Positions 34,483-45,124 are shown, counted from the first letter of the stretch. The stretch: DNA of 64,000 nt from Rhizobium sp. BK602 (GCF_014195095.1 NZ_JACIBC010000011.1:89746-153745); one strand, 5' to 3'. The notes: generated by a model not told the origin, from the letters alone. Numbers and translations: made by a program.

Positions 34483-36279
34483 TTACGCCACCGCGATCGT
34501 CACATGCTGATAGGATTCGGGAAAGTCACCGTCCGTTATCCAATTGGGAGCGTCGTAATAGAAGCCGCATTTCTGGAAAAGATCGCGGACCACGAGGTTC
34601 GCTTCCGTTTCGACAATGTGCCCACTTTTCAGACCGCCATGGTGATAGAGGAAACGGATGAAGGCGTTTTCCACCCCGAGCCCCACAACCCGGCAGCTCA
34701 TAACGAACTGATGGAGATGTGGCCCATGCAAGATGGCGACTCCAACCAGCCCATAAGACGAGTAATTATCCTGAACGTCAAAGGTCGAGAATTTCCAGCC
34801 CTCGGCAAGCGCTCGGCTGCACTCCTCCAGGCTCCAGCGTTTGCCTGTTGTATTGAACTGATTGGACTTGTTGATCAATTCGAATGCGCGTGCAAAGCTG
34901 TTATGCGTAACATCCGTTATGTCCCGGATCGAAACCTTGACGCCTAGCGAGGCTAGAAAATCATTGCGGGTCATCTGAGACCTTGCGGTCTCACGCTTTA
35001 CTTGATCCTGGATCATCTGCGTGCGCCGGGCTGATTCCTGGCTGATATAGGGCACTTGCAGTTCAGGTGCCCAAAGAAGGACACGCCGTATCGAGTACAA
35101 TTCTTCCCCGAGGGTGCGGATTGCCGGGAAGGCAGCCTTGACCGATTGCCGTTCAACGGGGTTGTCGTCGATGAAAACAACGTTCTTGGGCAGGAGATTC
35201 GTGTAAGTCAGGATCTCCTGGATATTTTCCGCCTTTGGCCGCCAATTGATCTTGCGGATCGCGAAATCGTCAAGGTCGAGCCGTCCGCCAAGAATGCTTG
35301 GCCAAAGTTCGTTTATTCTGGCTTCTTCATTCTTGCTGACGATCGCCAGGACGATGCCCCTGTGCTTGAGATACTTCAGGGCCTCCACCATGCCGAGCGG
35401 CCAGCCCTCGAGAATGTAAGGATGAATGCCGTCCTCGGCGACGACGCCGCGCCAAAGCGTATCGTCGAGGTCGATAATGACCAGCTTGACGCTGTCGTTC
35501 TGCCTGATCGTCCGGTACATGGCATCGATCTCGCTCCATATGGCGAGAACGAAATCTTCGATGTTGAATGGATAGAGGTCCGTCAGCTTCGTGGGTACGG
35601 CAATGCGCCTCGTATCGTGTTCGCTGTCCCAATCACTGGCGTAAGATCCGTGACTCCAGGCTTCAACAAAGTCTTCCTGAATATATTTTTTACCGAAAGT
35701 TGAGGCGATGGCGTCCGTCTGAACAATATGAGTATTGGTCCTGTCGCGCGCGGTTTCGTGCAGAACTCTGTTGAGCTGCTCGACAAAGTAGGTGGGATTG
35801 CGGAAGTCGTGACGCGGCAACAGACGACCGATCAGGTTCTGCTGAGGTGCCAGAAACTCTGATATGAACGTGAGTAGATTGGAGTTTTCAGTATATTCCA
35901 ATGCACCGTTCAGCGTTTGGAGAAGCCTGTCTTTTGCTTCCTCGAATTTCTCTATGAAGGGTTCCTCGCTCTCGTGAGACAGATCGGCGAGCATTGTTTC
36001 CGGAACGACCGTTCTCAAGGGAAGGTAAATGAGCTGGAAATCATAATCTTCTGCCGGCCTCGGCAAACTGGATTCGGCAATTCCAGGGAAATTATAGAGG
36101 ATATGATCTGTTTGAACGTCGGGGAAAATTTTGTGAGCGTATTCACTAACCCCCTGCGAAGTGCATGAACCAACAATCAAAATGCGTTTCACTTGGGAGT
36201 CCAGGACGGCCAAATCTCGCGGTGTTCGAAAGTGGTATTCCGTATTGGATCTCTTCACAGATTTATTGTCTTCGAGCAT
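34483..36279 (-). CDS. FkbH-like HAD-IIIC protein with SGNH-like and GNAT-like domains
   Basis: A 598-residue protein in three parts. Residues 31-200 start RILIVGSCTSQGVSEYAHKI and look SGNH/GSCFA-like. Residues 265-430 are a HAD-IIIC domain, VKLVIIDLDDTLWRGVVAED with the DxDxT motif at 270-274 and VVFIDDNPVERQ. Residues about 450-598 resemble the GNAT-like C-terminus of FkbH proteins, with VGLGVENAFIRFLYHH and TEANLVVRDLFQKCGFYY. FkbH proteins load glyceryl or related groups from bisphosphoglycerate onto carrier proteins or sugars. No acyl-carrier or PKS gene is nearby, so glycan decoration is more likely. The coding region is followed upstream by an AT-rich stretch holding its promoter. Confidence 0.82.
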   Translation of the reverse strand: MLEDNKSVKRSNTEYHFRTPRDLAVLDSQVKRILIVGSCTSQGVSEYAHKIFPDVQTDHILYNFPGIAESSLPRPAEDYDFQLIYLPLRTVVPETMLADLSHESEEPFIEKFEEAKDRLLQTLNGALEYTENSNLLTFISEFLAPQQNLIGRLLPRHDFRNPTYFVEQLNRVLHETARDRTNTHIVQTDAIASTFGKKYIQEDFVEAWSHGSYASDWDSEHDTRRIAVPTKLTDLYPFNIEDFVLAIWSEIDAMYRTIRQNDSVKLVIIDLDDTLWRGVVAEDGIHPYILEGWPLGMVEALKYLKHRGIVLAIVSKNEEARINELWPSILGGRLDLDDFAIRKINWRPKAENIQEILTYTNLLPKNVVFIDDNPVERQSVKAAFPAIRTLGEELYSIRRVLLWAPELQVPYISQESARRTQMIQDQVKRETARSQMTRNDFLASLGVKVSIRDITDVTHNSFARAFELINKSNQFNTTGKRWSLEECSRALAEGWKFSTFDVQDNYSSYGLVGVAILHGPHLHQFVMSCRVVGLGVENAFIRFLYHHGGLKSGHIVETEANLVVRDLFQKCGFYYDAPNWITDGDFPESYQHVTIAVA

Positions 36280-36829
36280 TGATGATCCCGATAGCGTTGT
36301 TGGAAATACTGATTTAATTTATTTGAGTCTCCTAAATAAATTAAGCTATAAATATATTGTTACTATGATTTATGCCGGATCTATTTTGATTTTTTACTTG
36401 TCGCCTAAATTGATGCGCTAATATCATTGCGGCTCGCTATCAACGCCAGCCATAAACCGTCGGCTTCATACGTATTCCGTGCGATTTGGCGAAAATATTG
36501 AGGGTCGAGACGCGTTTGGGTTGTGAGTTGGCGATTGCGTCTGCGGCGAGTTCGTCCGGATATTATGTCGGCGTCTTGGGTGAGGCGACGCGACTGCTAT
36601 TGCAATCAGAAAGGAGAAGCCCGCCCGTCACCAGCCATAGCCGCTCACGGACGGGCCTCCCGCCGATGGTGTTGGGGTTCATCGGCGTGGAAATCTCTAG
36701 GGTGCGCCCAATGAATCGTCGCTGAATTGCGTATTCATCCTGGATTCAGCGATCCGGTACGAGGGATGAGGGGCAATAGCCTTCGATACATGTGCCGCTA
36801 TTGTCGGGGAGCGGAGCTGGCATGTTGGG
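36280..36829. other. 550-bp intergenic region
   Basis: No convincing gene. The first 150 bp are AT-rich and must hold the FkbH promoter. A hairpin with arms GCCCGCCCGT (36620-36629) and ACGGACGGGC (36648-36657) stands in the high-GC remainder; it has no T-tract. Confidence 0.4.
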
Positions 36830-36975
36830 TCAGGCCGTCAGTCGCCGTGCCATCATGATGTCGTCGATCTCCCTGCCATTGTGGCGGACGCCGCCGGGAA
36901 TTCTGCCGATTTCGCTGAAGCCCTGGCGACGATAGAAGGCGATCGCGGTCGGGTTTTCGCGCTGACGACGAGATG
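36830..36975 (-). pseudogene. GNAT acetyltransferase 3' fragment
   Basis: The minus-strand frame ending at TGA 36830-36832 reads RENPTAIAFYRRQGFSEIGR, then IPGGVRHNGREIDDIMMARR and LTA. This is the C-terminal acetyl-CoA-binding part of a GNAT enzyme (N-x-x-A-x-x-F-Y-x-x-x-G-F). Just upstream the frame shifts: LVVSA continues in another frame and a TGA interrupts this one. The rest of the gene is missing, so it is a remnant. Confidence 0.6.
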
Positions 36976-37027
36976 CTCTTCACCTCATGTGACAATGGCG
37001 GTTGTGCCGACAAGTCTTTGGCCTACA

Positions 37028-37966
37028 TCAGAAAAGCTCGCCGAGCATGTTGCGGGCCAGGGCGCGCAGTCGCGGCAGCTCGGCTTCGTCGATTGAGCGA
37101 TATGGAAAGCGTAAACGCGTCCCGACCGGCCCCCACTGGCCGATGGCGCAGAGAAGCTTGTCGAGCGCCGCGTTCGAATAGCCGAGGTTCCGCCGGAAAG
37201 GAACGATGTGATCCGCCATGAACTTGCAGATGCGGCTTTCCAGTTCCAGAGCGGCCTCCAGCTCGTTGTGCATCGATTGCGTCCAGCGTTGCGCCCCGTG
37301 GGGACTGAGGCAGGCGACGTTCGAAAAGGAACCGGCGGCGATGCCCTCCCGGAAGCCGGTTGCGAGATGGTGGCCCGGAACGAAGAGGGCCAATCCCTGC
37401 AGATGTTGGCGCGCTTGCCGATACCAGTCCTTGTCGCCATCCGCGAGCTTGACGCCGACGACCTGGGGCACCGCCTTACCGATATCGCCAAGGTCCGCCG
37501 GCGTGAGCGCGCGTTTGGCATGCGGCGGATTGTAGAGGATGAGGGGAATGTCATCCGCCAGATCGGCGGCCCGCCGCAGAAAGTCGATCGCCTCCATATT
37601 CGTCAGCGGCCACCAGTCTGGAAGGATCACCTGAAAGGCCGCCGGCTGAAGTTCCACGGCGCGGCGGAGCCGGTTCAACATGATCGTGGGGTCGGGCTGG
37701 CAGGCTCCGATAACGAAGGGCATGCCCGACGCCCGGCATCGCTCGGCGAGTAGGGACTGAATCTGGTCGAATTCCTCTTCCGTCTGGTTATGGAATTCTC
37801 CGGCCGTGCCGTTCGAATAGATGCCGTCGACGCCGGCGTCGATGAGGATATCCAGTTCCTCGGCCAGCTTGCTGAAATCGATACTGTCGTCGGCTTCGAT
37901 CGGCAGAAGCAGAGCGGCCCAGTTGCCTCGAACCGTGTGGTGCGGATGTTTTGTCGGCACAGGCAT
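37028..37966 (-). CDS. DapA family lyase (second of the peptide-ABC operon)
   Basis: A 312-residue TIM-barrel lyase. The loop GIYSNGTAGEFHNQTEEEFD near 48-67 replaces the common GTTGE with GTAGE; ILYNPPHAKR near 145 carries the catalytic tyrosine and VGVKLADGDKDW near 170 the Schiff-base lysine. The ATG at 37966 (MPVPTKHPHHTVRGNWAALL) follows GGGG closely; longer in-frame starts run into the ATPase gene. It is the last gene of the operon, 16 bp behind DppF. The reaction is unknown. Confidence 0.85.
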   Translation of the reverse strand: MPVPTKHPHHTVRGNWAALLLPIEADDSIDFSKLAEELDILIDAGVDGIYSNGTAGEFHNQTEEEFDQIQSLLAERCRASGMPFVIGACQPDPTIMLNRLRRAVELQPAAFQVILPDWWPLTNMEAIDFLRRAADLADDIPLILYNPPHAKRALTPADLGDIGKAVPQVVGVKLADGDKDWYRQARQHLQGLALFVPGHHLATGFREGIAAGSFSNVACLSPHGAQRWTQSMHNELEAALELESRICKFMADHIVPFRRNLGYSNAALDKLLCAIGQWGPVGTRLRFPYRSIDEAELPRLRALARNMLGELF

Positions 37967-37982
37967 TTCCCCGTTTGAGCGA

Positions 37983-38936
<954 letters not shown>

Positions 38937-39953
38937 CTAGATCTCCTGCCAGCGGATGCAACGGCTTTGACGATGTGGGCCGATGGCAACAAGCGGCGGC
39001 ACCCCGGCGCGGCAGGCATCGATCGCGAACCTGCAGCGCGGCGCGAAGGCGCAGCCCGGCGGCATATGCATCAGGCCGGGCACCACGCCGGGTATGGCGG
39101 CAAGCTTTTCGCCGGCCTGCCTCATGCGGGTCGCCTCGCCCAGCCGTGGCATGGAAGCGAGCAGGCCCAGAGTGTAAGGGTGTCGGGGACTGCGGAAAAC
39201 CTCGCTCACCGGGCCGGTCTCGACGATCCGGCCGGCATACATCACCGCCACACGATGCGCGATTTCGGCGACCACGCCGAGATTGTGGGTGACGAAGAGC
39301 ATGGCCATGCCGCGCTCCCGCTGCTGTGTCCGGAGAAGATCGAGGATCTGTGCCTGGATGGTGACGTCGAGCGCCGTCGTCGGCTCATCGGCGATCAGCA
39401 GCGTCGGGTTGCAGGCGAGCGCCATGGCGATGGTGGCGCGCTGGCGCATGCCGCCCGAAAGCTCGTGCGGATATTGGCCGGCGCGGCGCCTGGCATCGGG
39501 AATGCCGACACTAGCGAGCAATCCGATTGCCGCATCCATCGCTGCCCTGCGGGTTGCCTTCCGATGGACGCGGATCGGCTCGGTGATCTGGTCGCCGATC
39601 GTATAGACCGGATTGAGGCTCGACATCGGCTCCTGAAAGATCATGCCGATGTCGTCGCCGCGGATCGCCCGCATCTGCCTCTCGGCGATTGAGGCGAGAT
39701 CGCTTACCGTTCCATCCTTGCGTTTCAAGCGGATGCTGCCGGCTGCGATGACGCCGATATTGCGCGCCAAGAGCCGCATCACGGACAGGCTGGTGACCGA
39801 TTTTCCCGAGCCGGATTCGCCGACCAGCGCCAGGGTTTCGCCCGCCGCGACGGTAAGGTCGAGGTCATCGACCGCCGTCACGTCGCCGGAGCGGAGACGA
39901 AACACCGTCCGCAGGCCGTTGATATCGAGAATGGTCTCCGCGCCTGCTTGCAT
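38937..39953 (-). CDS. oligopeptide/nickel-type ABC transporter ATP-binding protein (DppD/OppD type)
   Basis: A 338-residue ATPase. Walker A GESGSGKSV near 42-50, MIFQEPMSSLNPVYTIGDQI near 107-126, signature LSGGMRQRATIAMALACNP, Walker B LLIADEPTTALDVTIQAQIL and the C-terminal MPPGCAFAPRCRFAIDAC motif. Its stop abuts the DppF start. Together they drive the permeases at 40903-42735. Confidence 0.94.
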   Translation of the reverse strand: MQAGAETILDINGLRTVFRLRSGDVTAVDDLDLTVAAGETLALVGESGSGKSVTSLSVMRLLARNIGVIAAGSIRLKRKDGTVSDLASIAERQMRAIRGDDIGMIFQEPMSSLNPVYTIGDQITEPIRVHRKATRRAAMDAAIGLLASVGIPDARRRAGQYPHELSGGMRQRATIAMALACNPTLLIADEPTTALDVTIQAQILDLLRTQQRERGMAMLFVTHNLGVVAEIAHRVAVMYAGRIVETGPVSEVFRSPRHPYTLGLLASMPRLGEATRMRQAGEKLAAIPGVVPGLMHMPPGCAFAPRCRFAIDACRAGVPPLVAIGPHRQSRCIRWQEI

Positions 39954-39959
39954 GAGCTG

Positions 39960-40877
39960 TCAGCCTAGCAGACAGGCCGCGCGCAGGATCTCGTCGATCC
40001 GGGCGGTCTCGGCATCGTTGAGCGGGGCGCGGGGTCTCGGCATCAATGGGGTGTCGATGATCCCCAGGCTCTTCATCGCGGCCTTGAAGGCGCCGATGCC
40101 GGAGGCTCCGCCGCTGACGCGGCCCTGCGCCACCCAGACGATCTCGAACAGCCGGCAGAGGCGCTCCTGCTCCTTGCGCGCCGCCGCCCAGTCACCGCGC
40201 TGGGCCGCATCCCAGAGGCGGACATAGCCGTGCGGATCGACATTGGCGATGCCGGGCACCACGCCATGCGCGCCCATCAAAAGCGCGGTGTCGACGACGA
40301 TCTCCGAGCCGGTCATCAGGAAGATGTCCTTCCGATCGGCGAGGTCGAGCAGCACATAACGGAAATTGCCGTCGTCACCGCTGGAATCCTTGAGGCCGAT
40401 GATTGTGCCTTCCCGCGCCAGCGTGATGGTGGTCTGGCGTTGCAGCTTCACATGCACGCAGACCGGGATGTCATAGGCGATCAGCGGTATGTCGACCGCG
40501 TCGCGGATATAGCGGAAATGATCGAGGATCTCCGGCTGGCTGGTGACGGTGTAGAAAGGGGCGGTGACGACGACCGCGTCGGCGCCCGCCGCCTTGGCGA
40601 TCCTGGCGTGATCGATGACACGATCCGTGGTCGGATCGATGACACCGGCAATCAGCGGCACGCGGCCATTGATGACCTTGGCCGAATGTTCGATGATCTC
40701 CCGTCTCGTCTTTTCGTCGTGAAAAACCACCTCGCTCGTCGAGCCGAGCACGAAGAGACCATGACATCCGGCCTTAATCAGATGCTCCAGCACCCGCGTA
40801 TAGGAGGCGTAATCGACGGTCAGATCCGCCTTCAGCGGCGTGATAACGGGGGGAACGACACCCTTGAATTTGCTCAT
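39960..40877 (-). CDS. DapA family lyase (first of the peptide-ABC operon)
   Basis: A 305-residue TIM-barrel lyase. LFVLGSTSEVVFHDEKTRRE near 43-62 is the substrate loop (GSTSE in place of GTTGE), LIAYDIPVCVHVKL near 135 has the tyrosine, and IIGLKDSSGDDGNF near 165 the Schiff-base lysine. The start ATG 40877 follows AGAGAAAG. It lies between permease and ATPase genes, so its substrate probably enters by this importer. It differs clearly from the second lyase of the operon at 37028. Confidence 0.88.
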   Translation of the reverse strand: MSKFKGVVPPVITPLKADLTVDYASYTRVLEHLIKAGCHGLFVLGSTSEVVFHDEKTRREIIEHSAKVINGRVPLIAGVIDPTTDRVIDHARIAKAAGADAVVVTAPFYTVTSQPEILDHFRYIRDAVDIPLIAYDIPVCVHVKLQRQTTITLAREGTIIGLKDSSGDDGNFRYVLLDLADRKDIFLMTGSEIVVDTALLMGAHGVVPGIANVDPHGYVRLWDAAQRGDWAAARKEQERLCRLFEIVWVAQGRVSGGASGIGAFKAAMKSLGIIDTPLMPRPRAPLNDAETARIDEILRAACLLG

Positions 40878-40902
40878 ATTCGCTTTCTCTTGGTGGTTGG
40901 TC

Positions 40903-41772
40903 TTACTCAGTGCGCGGGTCGAAGGCATCGCGAAGACCGTCGCCGATGAAGTTGATGGCAAGGACGGCGAGGACGAGCGCTGCGCCGGGGAAGAGCCATT
41001 GCCAGGGATATTGTTCGAAGACGGCCGTCGAACGGGCGGCATTCAGCATGTTGCCCCAGCTTGCCGCGGGCGGCGCGATGCCGAGGCCCAGGAAGGAGAG
41101 TCCTGCCTCCAGCAGGATGGAATTGGCGATCTGCAGCGTCGCGAAAACGACGAGGATGTCGATCGAATTCGGCAATCCATGCCGAAAGAGCAGGTGGGGG
41201 AGACGCGCGCCCATGCCGCGGGCGGCGATCACGAAGTCGCGTTCGCGCAGCTCCAGGAGGCGTGAGCGGATCATACGCGCCAGAAGTGGCCAGGACAGCA
41301 GCGAGATGACGAGGATCGTCGGCCAAATGCCGGTGCCGGCGATCGAGGCGAGCACCAGAAGGAAGATCACCGGCGGCAGCGTCATCACCAGATCGACCAA
41401 GCGCATGGTGACGGCATCCGTGACGCGGCCGGCCAGCGCGGAGGTCGCGCCGACGAGGAAACCGATGGCGGCTGCGATCACGGTGGAGAGGATGGCGACG
41501 AGCAGCGAGATGCGCCCACCCTCCAGGACGCGGGCAAAGACGTCGCGGCCGACGCCGTCGGTGCCGAACCAGTGCTTGGCCGTCGGCCCGCCGTTCATCG
41601 CAAGCAGGTCGATATCGTTCGGCTTGAAGCTCCACCATAGCGGATAGGAGAGGATGAGCACGATGAGGGGGACGATCAGACAGAGGCCGAAGACGGCGAT
41701 GCGATTGAGAAGGAAGCGATCGAAGGCACGCGCCAGCGGGCCGGGGCTGTGGGTTGGAGAGCGGGCCAGCAT
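40903..41772 (-). CDS. peptide-family ABC transporter permease (DppC type)
   Basis: A 289-residue permease. The N-terminal helix FGLCLIVPLIVLILSYPLWW is followed by HWFGTDGVGRDVFARVLEGG near 67-86, the DppC family mark, and the EAA-type loop REARDFV-like LRERDFVIAARGMGARLPHL near 174-193. About six membrane helices. The three-base gap from the DppB gene shows coupling. Confidence 0.94.
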   Translation of the reverse strand: MLARSPTHSPGPLARAFDRFLLNRIAVFGLCLIVPLIVLILSYPLWWSFKPNDIDLLAMNGGPTAKHWFGTDGVGRDVFARVLEGGRISLLVAILSTVIAAAIGFLVGATSALAGRVTDAVTMRLVDLVMTLPPVIFLLVLASIAGTGIWPTILVISLLSWPLLARMIRSRLLELRERDFVIAARGMGARLPHLLFRHGLPNSIDILVVFATLQIANSILLEAGLSFLGLGIAPPAASWGNMLNAARSTAVFEQYPWQWLFPGAALVLAVLAINFIGDGLRDAFDPRTE

Positions 41773-41775
41773 CGA

Positions 41776-42735
41776 TCAACCCACCTTGATGCGCGGATCG
41801 ATCACCGCATAGGTGATGTCCGTCAGGAGATTGACGACGATGACGCAGGCGCCGATCACCAGCGTTGCTCCCATGATGACCGGATAGTCGCGTGCGCTCA
41901 CCGCATCGACGAGCAGGAGCCCCATGCCCGGCCAGTTGAAGACGCTCTCGATGAAAATCGCGCCGCCGATCGCAAGGCCGATGGTCGAGCCGATCAGGGT
42001 GACGACCGGCAGCAGCGCATTGCGCAGCGCGTGCTTGGTGATGACCCAGAATTCATAGACGCCTTTGGCGCGCGCTGTGCGCACATAGTCCTGGCTCAGC
42101 ACTTCCAGCAGCGAGGCGCGCATGTAGCGGGTGATGAGAGCGGCTTGCGCAATGGCGAGAAGCGAGGCTGGCAGGACGAGGTGACGCAGCAGGTCGCCGA
42201 TGGAGAAATTGGCTCCGGGTGTCAGCATGCCGCCGGAGGGCATCCAGCGCAGCCTGACGGAGAAGACATAGAGTCCGATCAAGGCGCTCAGAAAGGCCGG
42301 GCTTGAAATCCCGGCAAGTGCGAAGATGGAGAACGAAACGTCCAGCAGCGAATTGCGGCGCACGGCGCTGACGACACCGATCGCGATGCCGCCCAGGATG
42401 GCGATGAGGATCGCAGACCCCATCAGAAGCAGCGTGGGACCGACGCGCGACAGCACGAGATCGAGCACGGGTTGATCGAACCGCTTGATCGAATAGCCAA
42501 GATTGCCGGCGAGTGCCTGCTTGAGCCAGGCGAGATATTGCAGCGGCAAAGGCTGGTCGAGACCAAGCCGGGTCCGTAGTGCCGCAAGATCGGCCGGCGA
42601 CATCGGCACATTCGGATCGATATAGGCGTCGATCGGGTCGCCGGGGGTGAGCCGCAGAAGGACGAAGGTCAGCAGGCTGAGCGCCAGCAGCATTCCCGAG
42701 CCGATCAATAGGCGCCGAAGACTATATCCGAGCAT
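41776..42735 (-). CDS. peptide-family ABC transporter permease (DppB type)
   Basis: A 319-residue permease. It opens MLGYSLRRLLIGSGMLLALS, has LRLTPGDPIDAYI near 27-39, the coupling loop YVRTARAKGVYEFWVITKHA near 211-230, and FNWPGMGLLLVDAVSARDYP near 264-283, all typical of DppB/OppB. It is followed by the DppC gene. Confidence 0.95.
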   Translation of the reverse strand: MLGYSLRRLLIGSGMLLALSLLTFVLLRLTPGDPIDAYIDPNVPMSPADLAALRTRLGLDQPLPLQYLAWLKQALAGNLGYSIKRFDQPVLDLVLSRVGPTLLLMGSAILIAILGGIAIGVVSAVRRNSLLDVSFSIFALAGISSPAFLSALIGLYVFSVRLRWMPSGGMLTPGANFSIGDLLRHLVLPASLLAIAQAALITRYMRASLLEVLSQDYVRTARAKGVYEFWVITKHALRNALLPVVTLIGSTIGLAIGGAIFIESVFNWPGMGLLLVDAVSARDYPVIMGATLVIGACVIVVNLLTDITYAVIDPRIKVG

Positions 42736-42799
42736 GAAACCATTCCCCGTGGGCGGCCTGCTTCCTGTCGGCCACCCTTATGCTAAGGGAGCCTTTCGC

Positions 42800-44386
42800 C
42801 TATTCGGCGAGCGACCATTTTTCCGGATGCGCCTGATACGGGCCGCCACCGGGTGCCGGGGTCCAGACGAAATCCTTGACCTTGGCGGAGACGACGCCAT
42901 AGCGATTGGCGACCCAGAGCGTTCCCCAGGGAAGCTCGCCGTTCATGATCTTGCAGACATCCCGATAGCGGGCGTTGCGCTTGGAGAGGTCCGTTTCACC
43001 GAGCGCCGCATCGAGCGCGGCGGTCAGGTCCGGCATGCGGGCGCGCACCACGTTCGCCCCAGCCGGCGGGATCTGCTTCTCGTTGAGGCCGGCATTGATG
43101 CTGCTGGGATCGGGGCCGTTCTGGAGGCCGGCATAGATCATCTGGAATTGCGAGACATCCGGCTTCGGGTTGAGCACGATGCTGTTGAAGGTCGGCGTGT
43201 CCACGGCACGCGGCGTGACGTTGATGCCAACCTGCGCCAGCATGGCCTGTATGGCTGCCATGACATTGGCCGCAAGCGGTGTCGTGTAATAGGTCAGGAG
43301 GGTGATCGGCTTGCCGCCATTGATCTCGTCCCAGCCGGCCTCTTTGAGCAATTGCCGCGCCTTTTCCGGATCATAGGCATAAGGCTCGACGTCTTTCGGC
43401 ACGAGCTGGTCGGCGACGTAGGCGCAATTGGCCCGCTTGGCCGCGCCGCCGTAAAGGCTCTGGACGATGGCGCCGCGATCGATGGCGTACATGACCGCCT
43501 GACGCACGCGCAGATCCTTCCAGATCGGCGAATCGTGATTGAAGCCGAGATAGTTGACGACGAAGGATTCGCCCTCGATCACCCGGACATCGGCCTTGTC
43601 CTTGAAGGTCGCTACATCGTTGGAATCGACATAGGTGAACTGGATCTCGTCGGCCCGGAGCGCCGCGATTGCCGCCGCCGGGTTGGCGAAATAGCGGTTG
43701 ATCAGCTTCTCCAGCGCCGGCTTGCCGCCGCGATAATCGCCATTGGCGGAAAGCTCGACATATTGATCCGGTACGTACCGGATGAACTTGAAGGGGCCTG
43801 TACCGATTGGCGTGGAGGACCACCAGCCGTTCTTGGCGAGCTGGTCGGGCGGGATCTGCGAGAGGGCATGCTCGGGAAGCATCATGATCTTCGTCACGGT
43901 GTCCAGCAGGCCGGCGGAGGGGGCGCTGAGCTTGAAGATCACCGTCCTGTCATCCGGCGTCTCGACCGAGGAAACGGCGGTGAGCCGGGCCGCAAGGACC
44001 GAACCGGTCTTAGGGTTCTTCGCCAGCTCGATGGTGAACTTCGCGTCCTTTGCCGTGAAAGGCTGCCCGTCGTGCCATTTCGCATCGGCAAGCTTGAAGG
44101 TATAGCTGCGCTGGTCGGCGCTGATCTCATAGGAGGAAGCCAGCACGCCGACGACCGTCTGCAGCTTCTCGTCATAGCTCACCAGCGGCTCGTAATAGGT
44201 GCTGAGCCAGGTGAAGCCGGCCGTGGCGGCCAGCGGATTGAAGTTGCCCTGGAATCCGCCGGGACCGACATCGAATCCGCCGGAAAGGGTTGCCGCCCAG
44301 GCAGGAGCGGGGATGGCCGATATGGTGGCGCTTGCCAATATCGTGGCCAGCGCAAAGGCCGATGACAGTCTGGACAGGCGATTCAT
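42800..44386 (-). CDS. peptide-family ABC transporter substrate-binding protein (SBP family 5)
   Basis: A 528-residue periplasmic binding protein. Signal peptide MNRLSRLSSAFALATILASA to about residue 31 (PAPAWA). FNPLAATAGFTWLSTYYEPL is the family entry, WHDGQPFTAKDAKFTIE near 118-134, and GTGPFKFIRYVPDQYVELSA near 194-213 are conserved. The ligand could be a peptide, opine, sugar or other small compound; two lyases in the operon favour a compound that is cleaved after import. Confidence 0.92.
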   Translation of the reverse strand: MNRLSRLSSAFALATILASATISAIPAPAWAATLSGGFDVGPGGFQGNFNPLAATAGFTWLSTYYEPLVSYDEKLQTVVGVLASSYEISADQRSYTFKLADAKWHDGQPFTAKDAKFTIELAKNPKTGSVLAARLTAVSSVETPDDRTVIFKLSAPSAGLLDTVTKIMMLPEHALSQIPPDQLAKNGWWSSTPIGTGPFKFIRYVPDQYVELSANGDYRGGKPALEKLINRYFANPAAAIAALRADEIQFTYVDSNDVATFKDKADVRVIEGESFVVNYLGFNHDSPIWKDLRVRQAVMYAIDRGAIVQSLYGGAAKRANCAYVADQLVPKDVEPYAYDPEKARQLLKEAGWDEINGGKPITLLTYYTTPLAANVMAAIQAMLAQVGINVTPRAVDTPTFNSIVLNPKPDVSQFQMIYAGLQNGPDPSSINAGLNEKQIPPAGANVVRARMPDLTAALDAALGETDLSKRNARYRDVCKIMNGELPWGTLWVANRYGVVSAKVKDFVWTPAPGGGPYQAHPEKWSLAE

Positions 44387-44416
44387 GACGTTCCTCCCAC
44401 GTTTGAATTCGTCTTG

Positions 44417-45124
44417 TTATGGCTTGTTGTTCGCGATCACCCTCGAAATGCCCTGGTAATGGCGGTCGAGCCGCAGCTTGGCTTCCTCGATATCCCTGGC
44501 TTCCACAGCATCGACGATCGCCGCGTGATCCTTCCAGGTGGCGATCGGGTCGACATTGTCGAGGTTGACGAAATCGGAGGCCTTGTAGAAGGCCATCCAG
44601 AAGACGTCGATCAGCCGGACAAGCGTTTCGTTTTCCTGGCAGCGGAAGAGCAAGCGATGGAAAAGCTGGTCGTCCTCCGCGAAAGCTTCTCCCTTTTCAG
44701 CGTGAACGCGCATGCGGTTCACGGTGGCCCTGAGCTCGGCGATATCGTCCTCCCCGATCATCTCCAGGCTCTTGCCGATCAGCCCGACTTCCAGCGTCCG
44801 GCGGATCTCCAGCACTTCCTCGATCTGACGCAGCGCGCCGCCAAGCCCATAGGCGAGATTGTCCAGCAGCGGCTCGAAGGAGAAGGCCTTCACGAAGATG
44901 CCAATGCCGCGCCGCGATTCCAGCACGCCGACGGATTCCAGCGCCTTGATCCCCTCGCGCAGGGAATTGCGGCTGACCCCCAATTGATGGGCAAGCTCTC
45001 CTTCCGGCGGCAGTAAGGTGCCAGGCTCGACACCATTGTCGGCGATATAGGTCCTCAGGCTTTCCTGCACCGACACATGCAGGAGCGGCGCACGGGTGAG
45101 CGGCTTCATGGTCTTGAGCGTCAT
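44417..45124 (-). CDS. GntR family regulator (FadR/FCD group)
   Basis: A 235-residue regulator. The winged helix has LLPPEGELAHQLGVSRNSLR and EGIKALESVGVLESRRGIGI near 38-77; the FCD domain fills the rest, with ELRATVNRMR and DQLFHRLLFRC carrying Asp/His-type ligand positions. It is the first gene of the minus-strand operon, so autoregulation through the dyads upstream is likely. Confidence 0.9.
   Translation of the reverse strand: MTLKTMKPLTRAPLLHVSVQESLRTYIADNGVEPGTLLPPEGELAHQLGVSRNSLREGIKALESVGVLESRRGIGIFVKAFSFEPLLDNLAYGLGGALRQIEEVLEIRRTLEVGLIGKSLEMIGEDDIAELRATVNRMRVHAEKGEAFAEDDQLFHRLLFRCQENETLVRLIDVFWMAFYKASDFVNLDNVDPIATWKDHAAIVDAVEARDIEEAKLRLDRHYQGISRVIANNKP

Noticed and set aside
42647..44365. 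A 572-codon plus-strand frame across the peptide-binding-protein gene
   Set aside because: Antisense to a complete SBP family 5 gene with signal peptide; composition is typical of a shadow.
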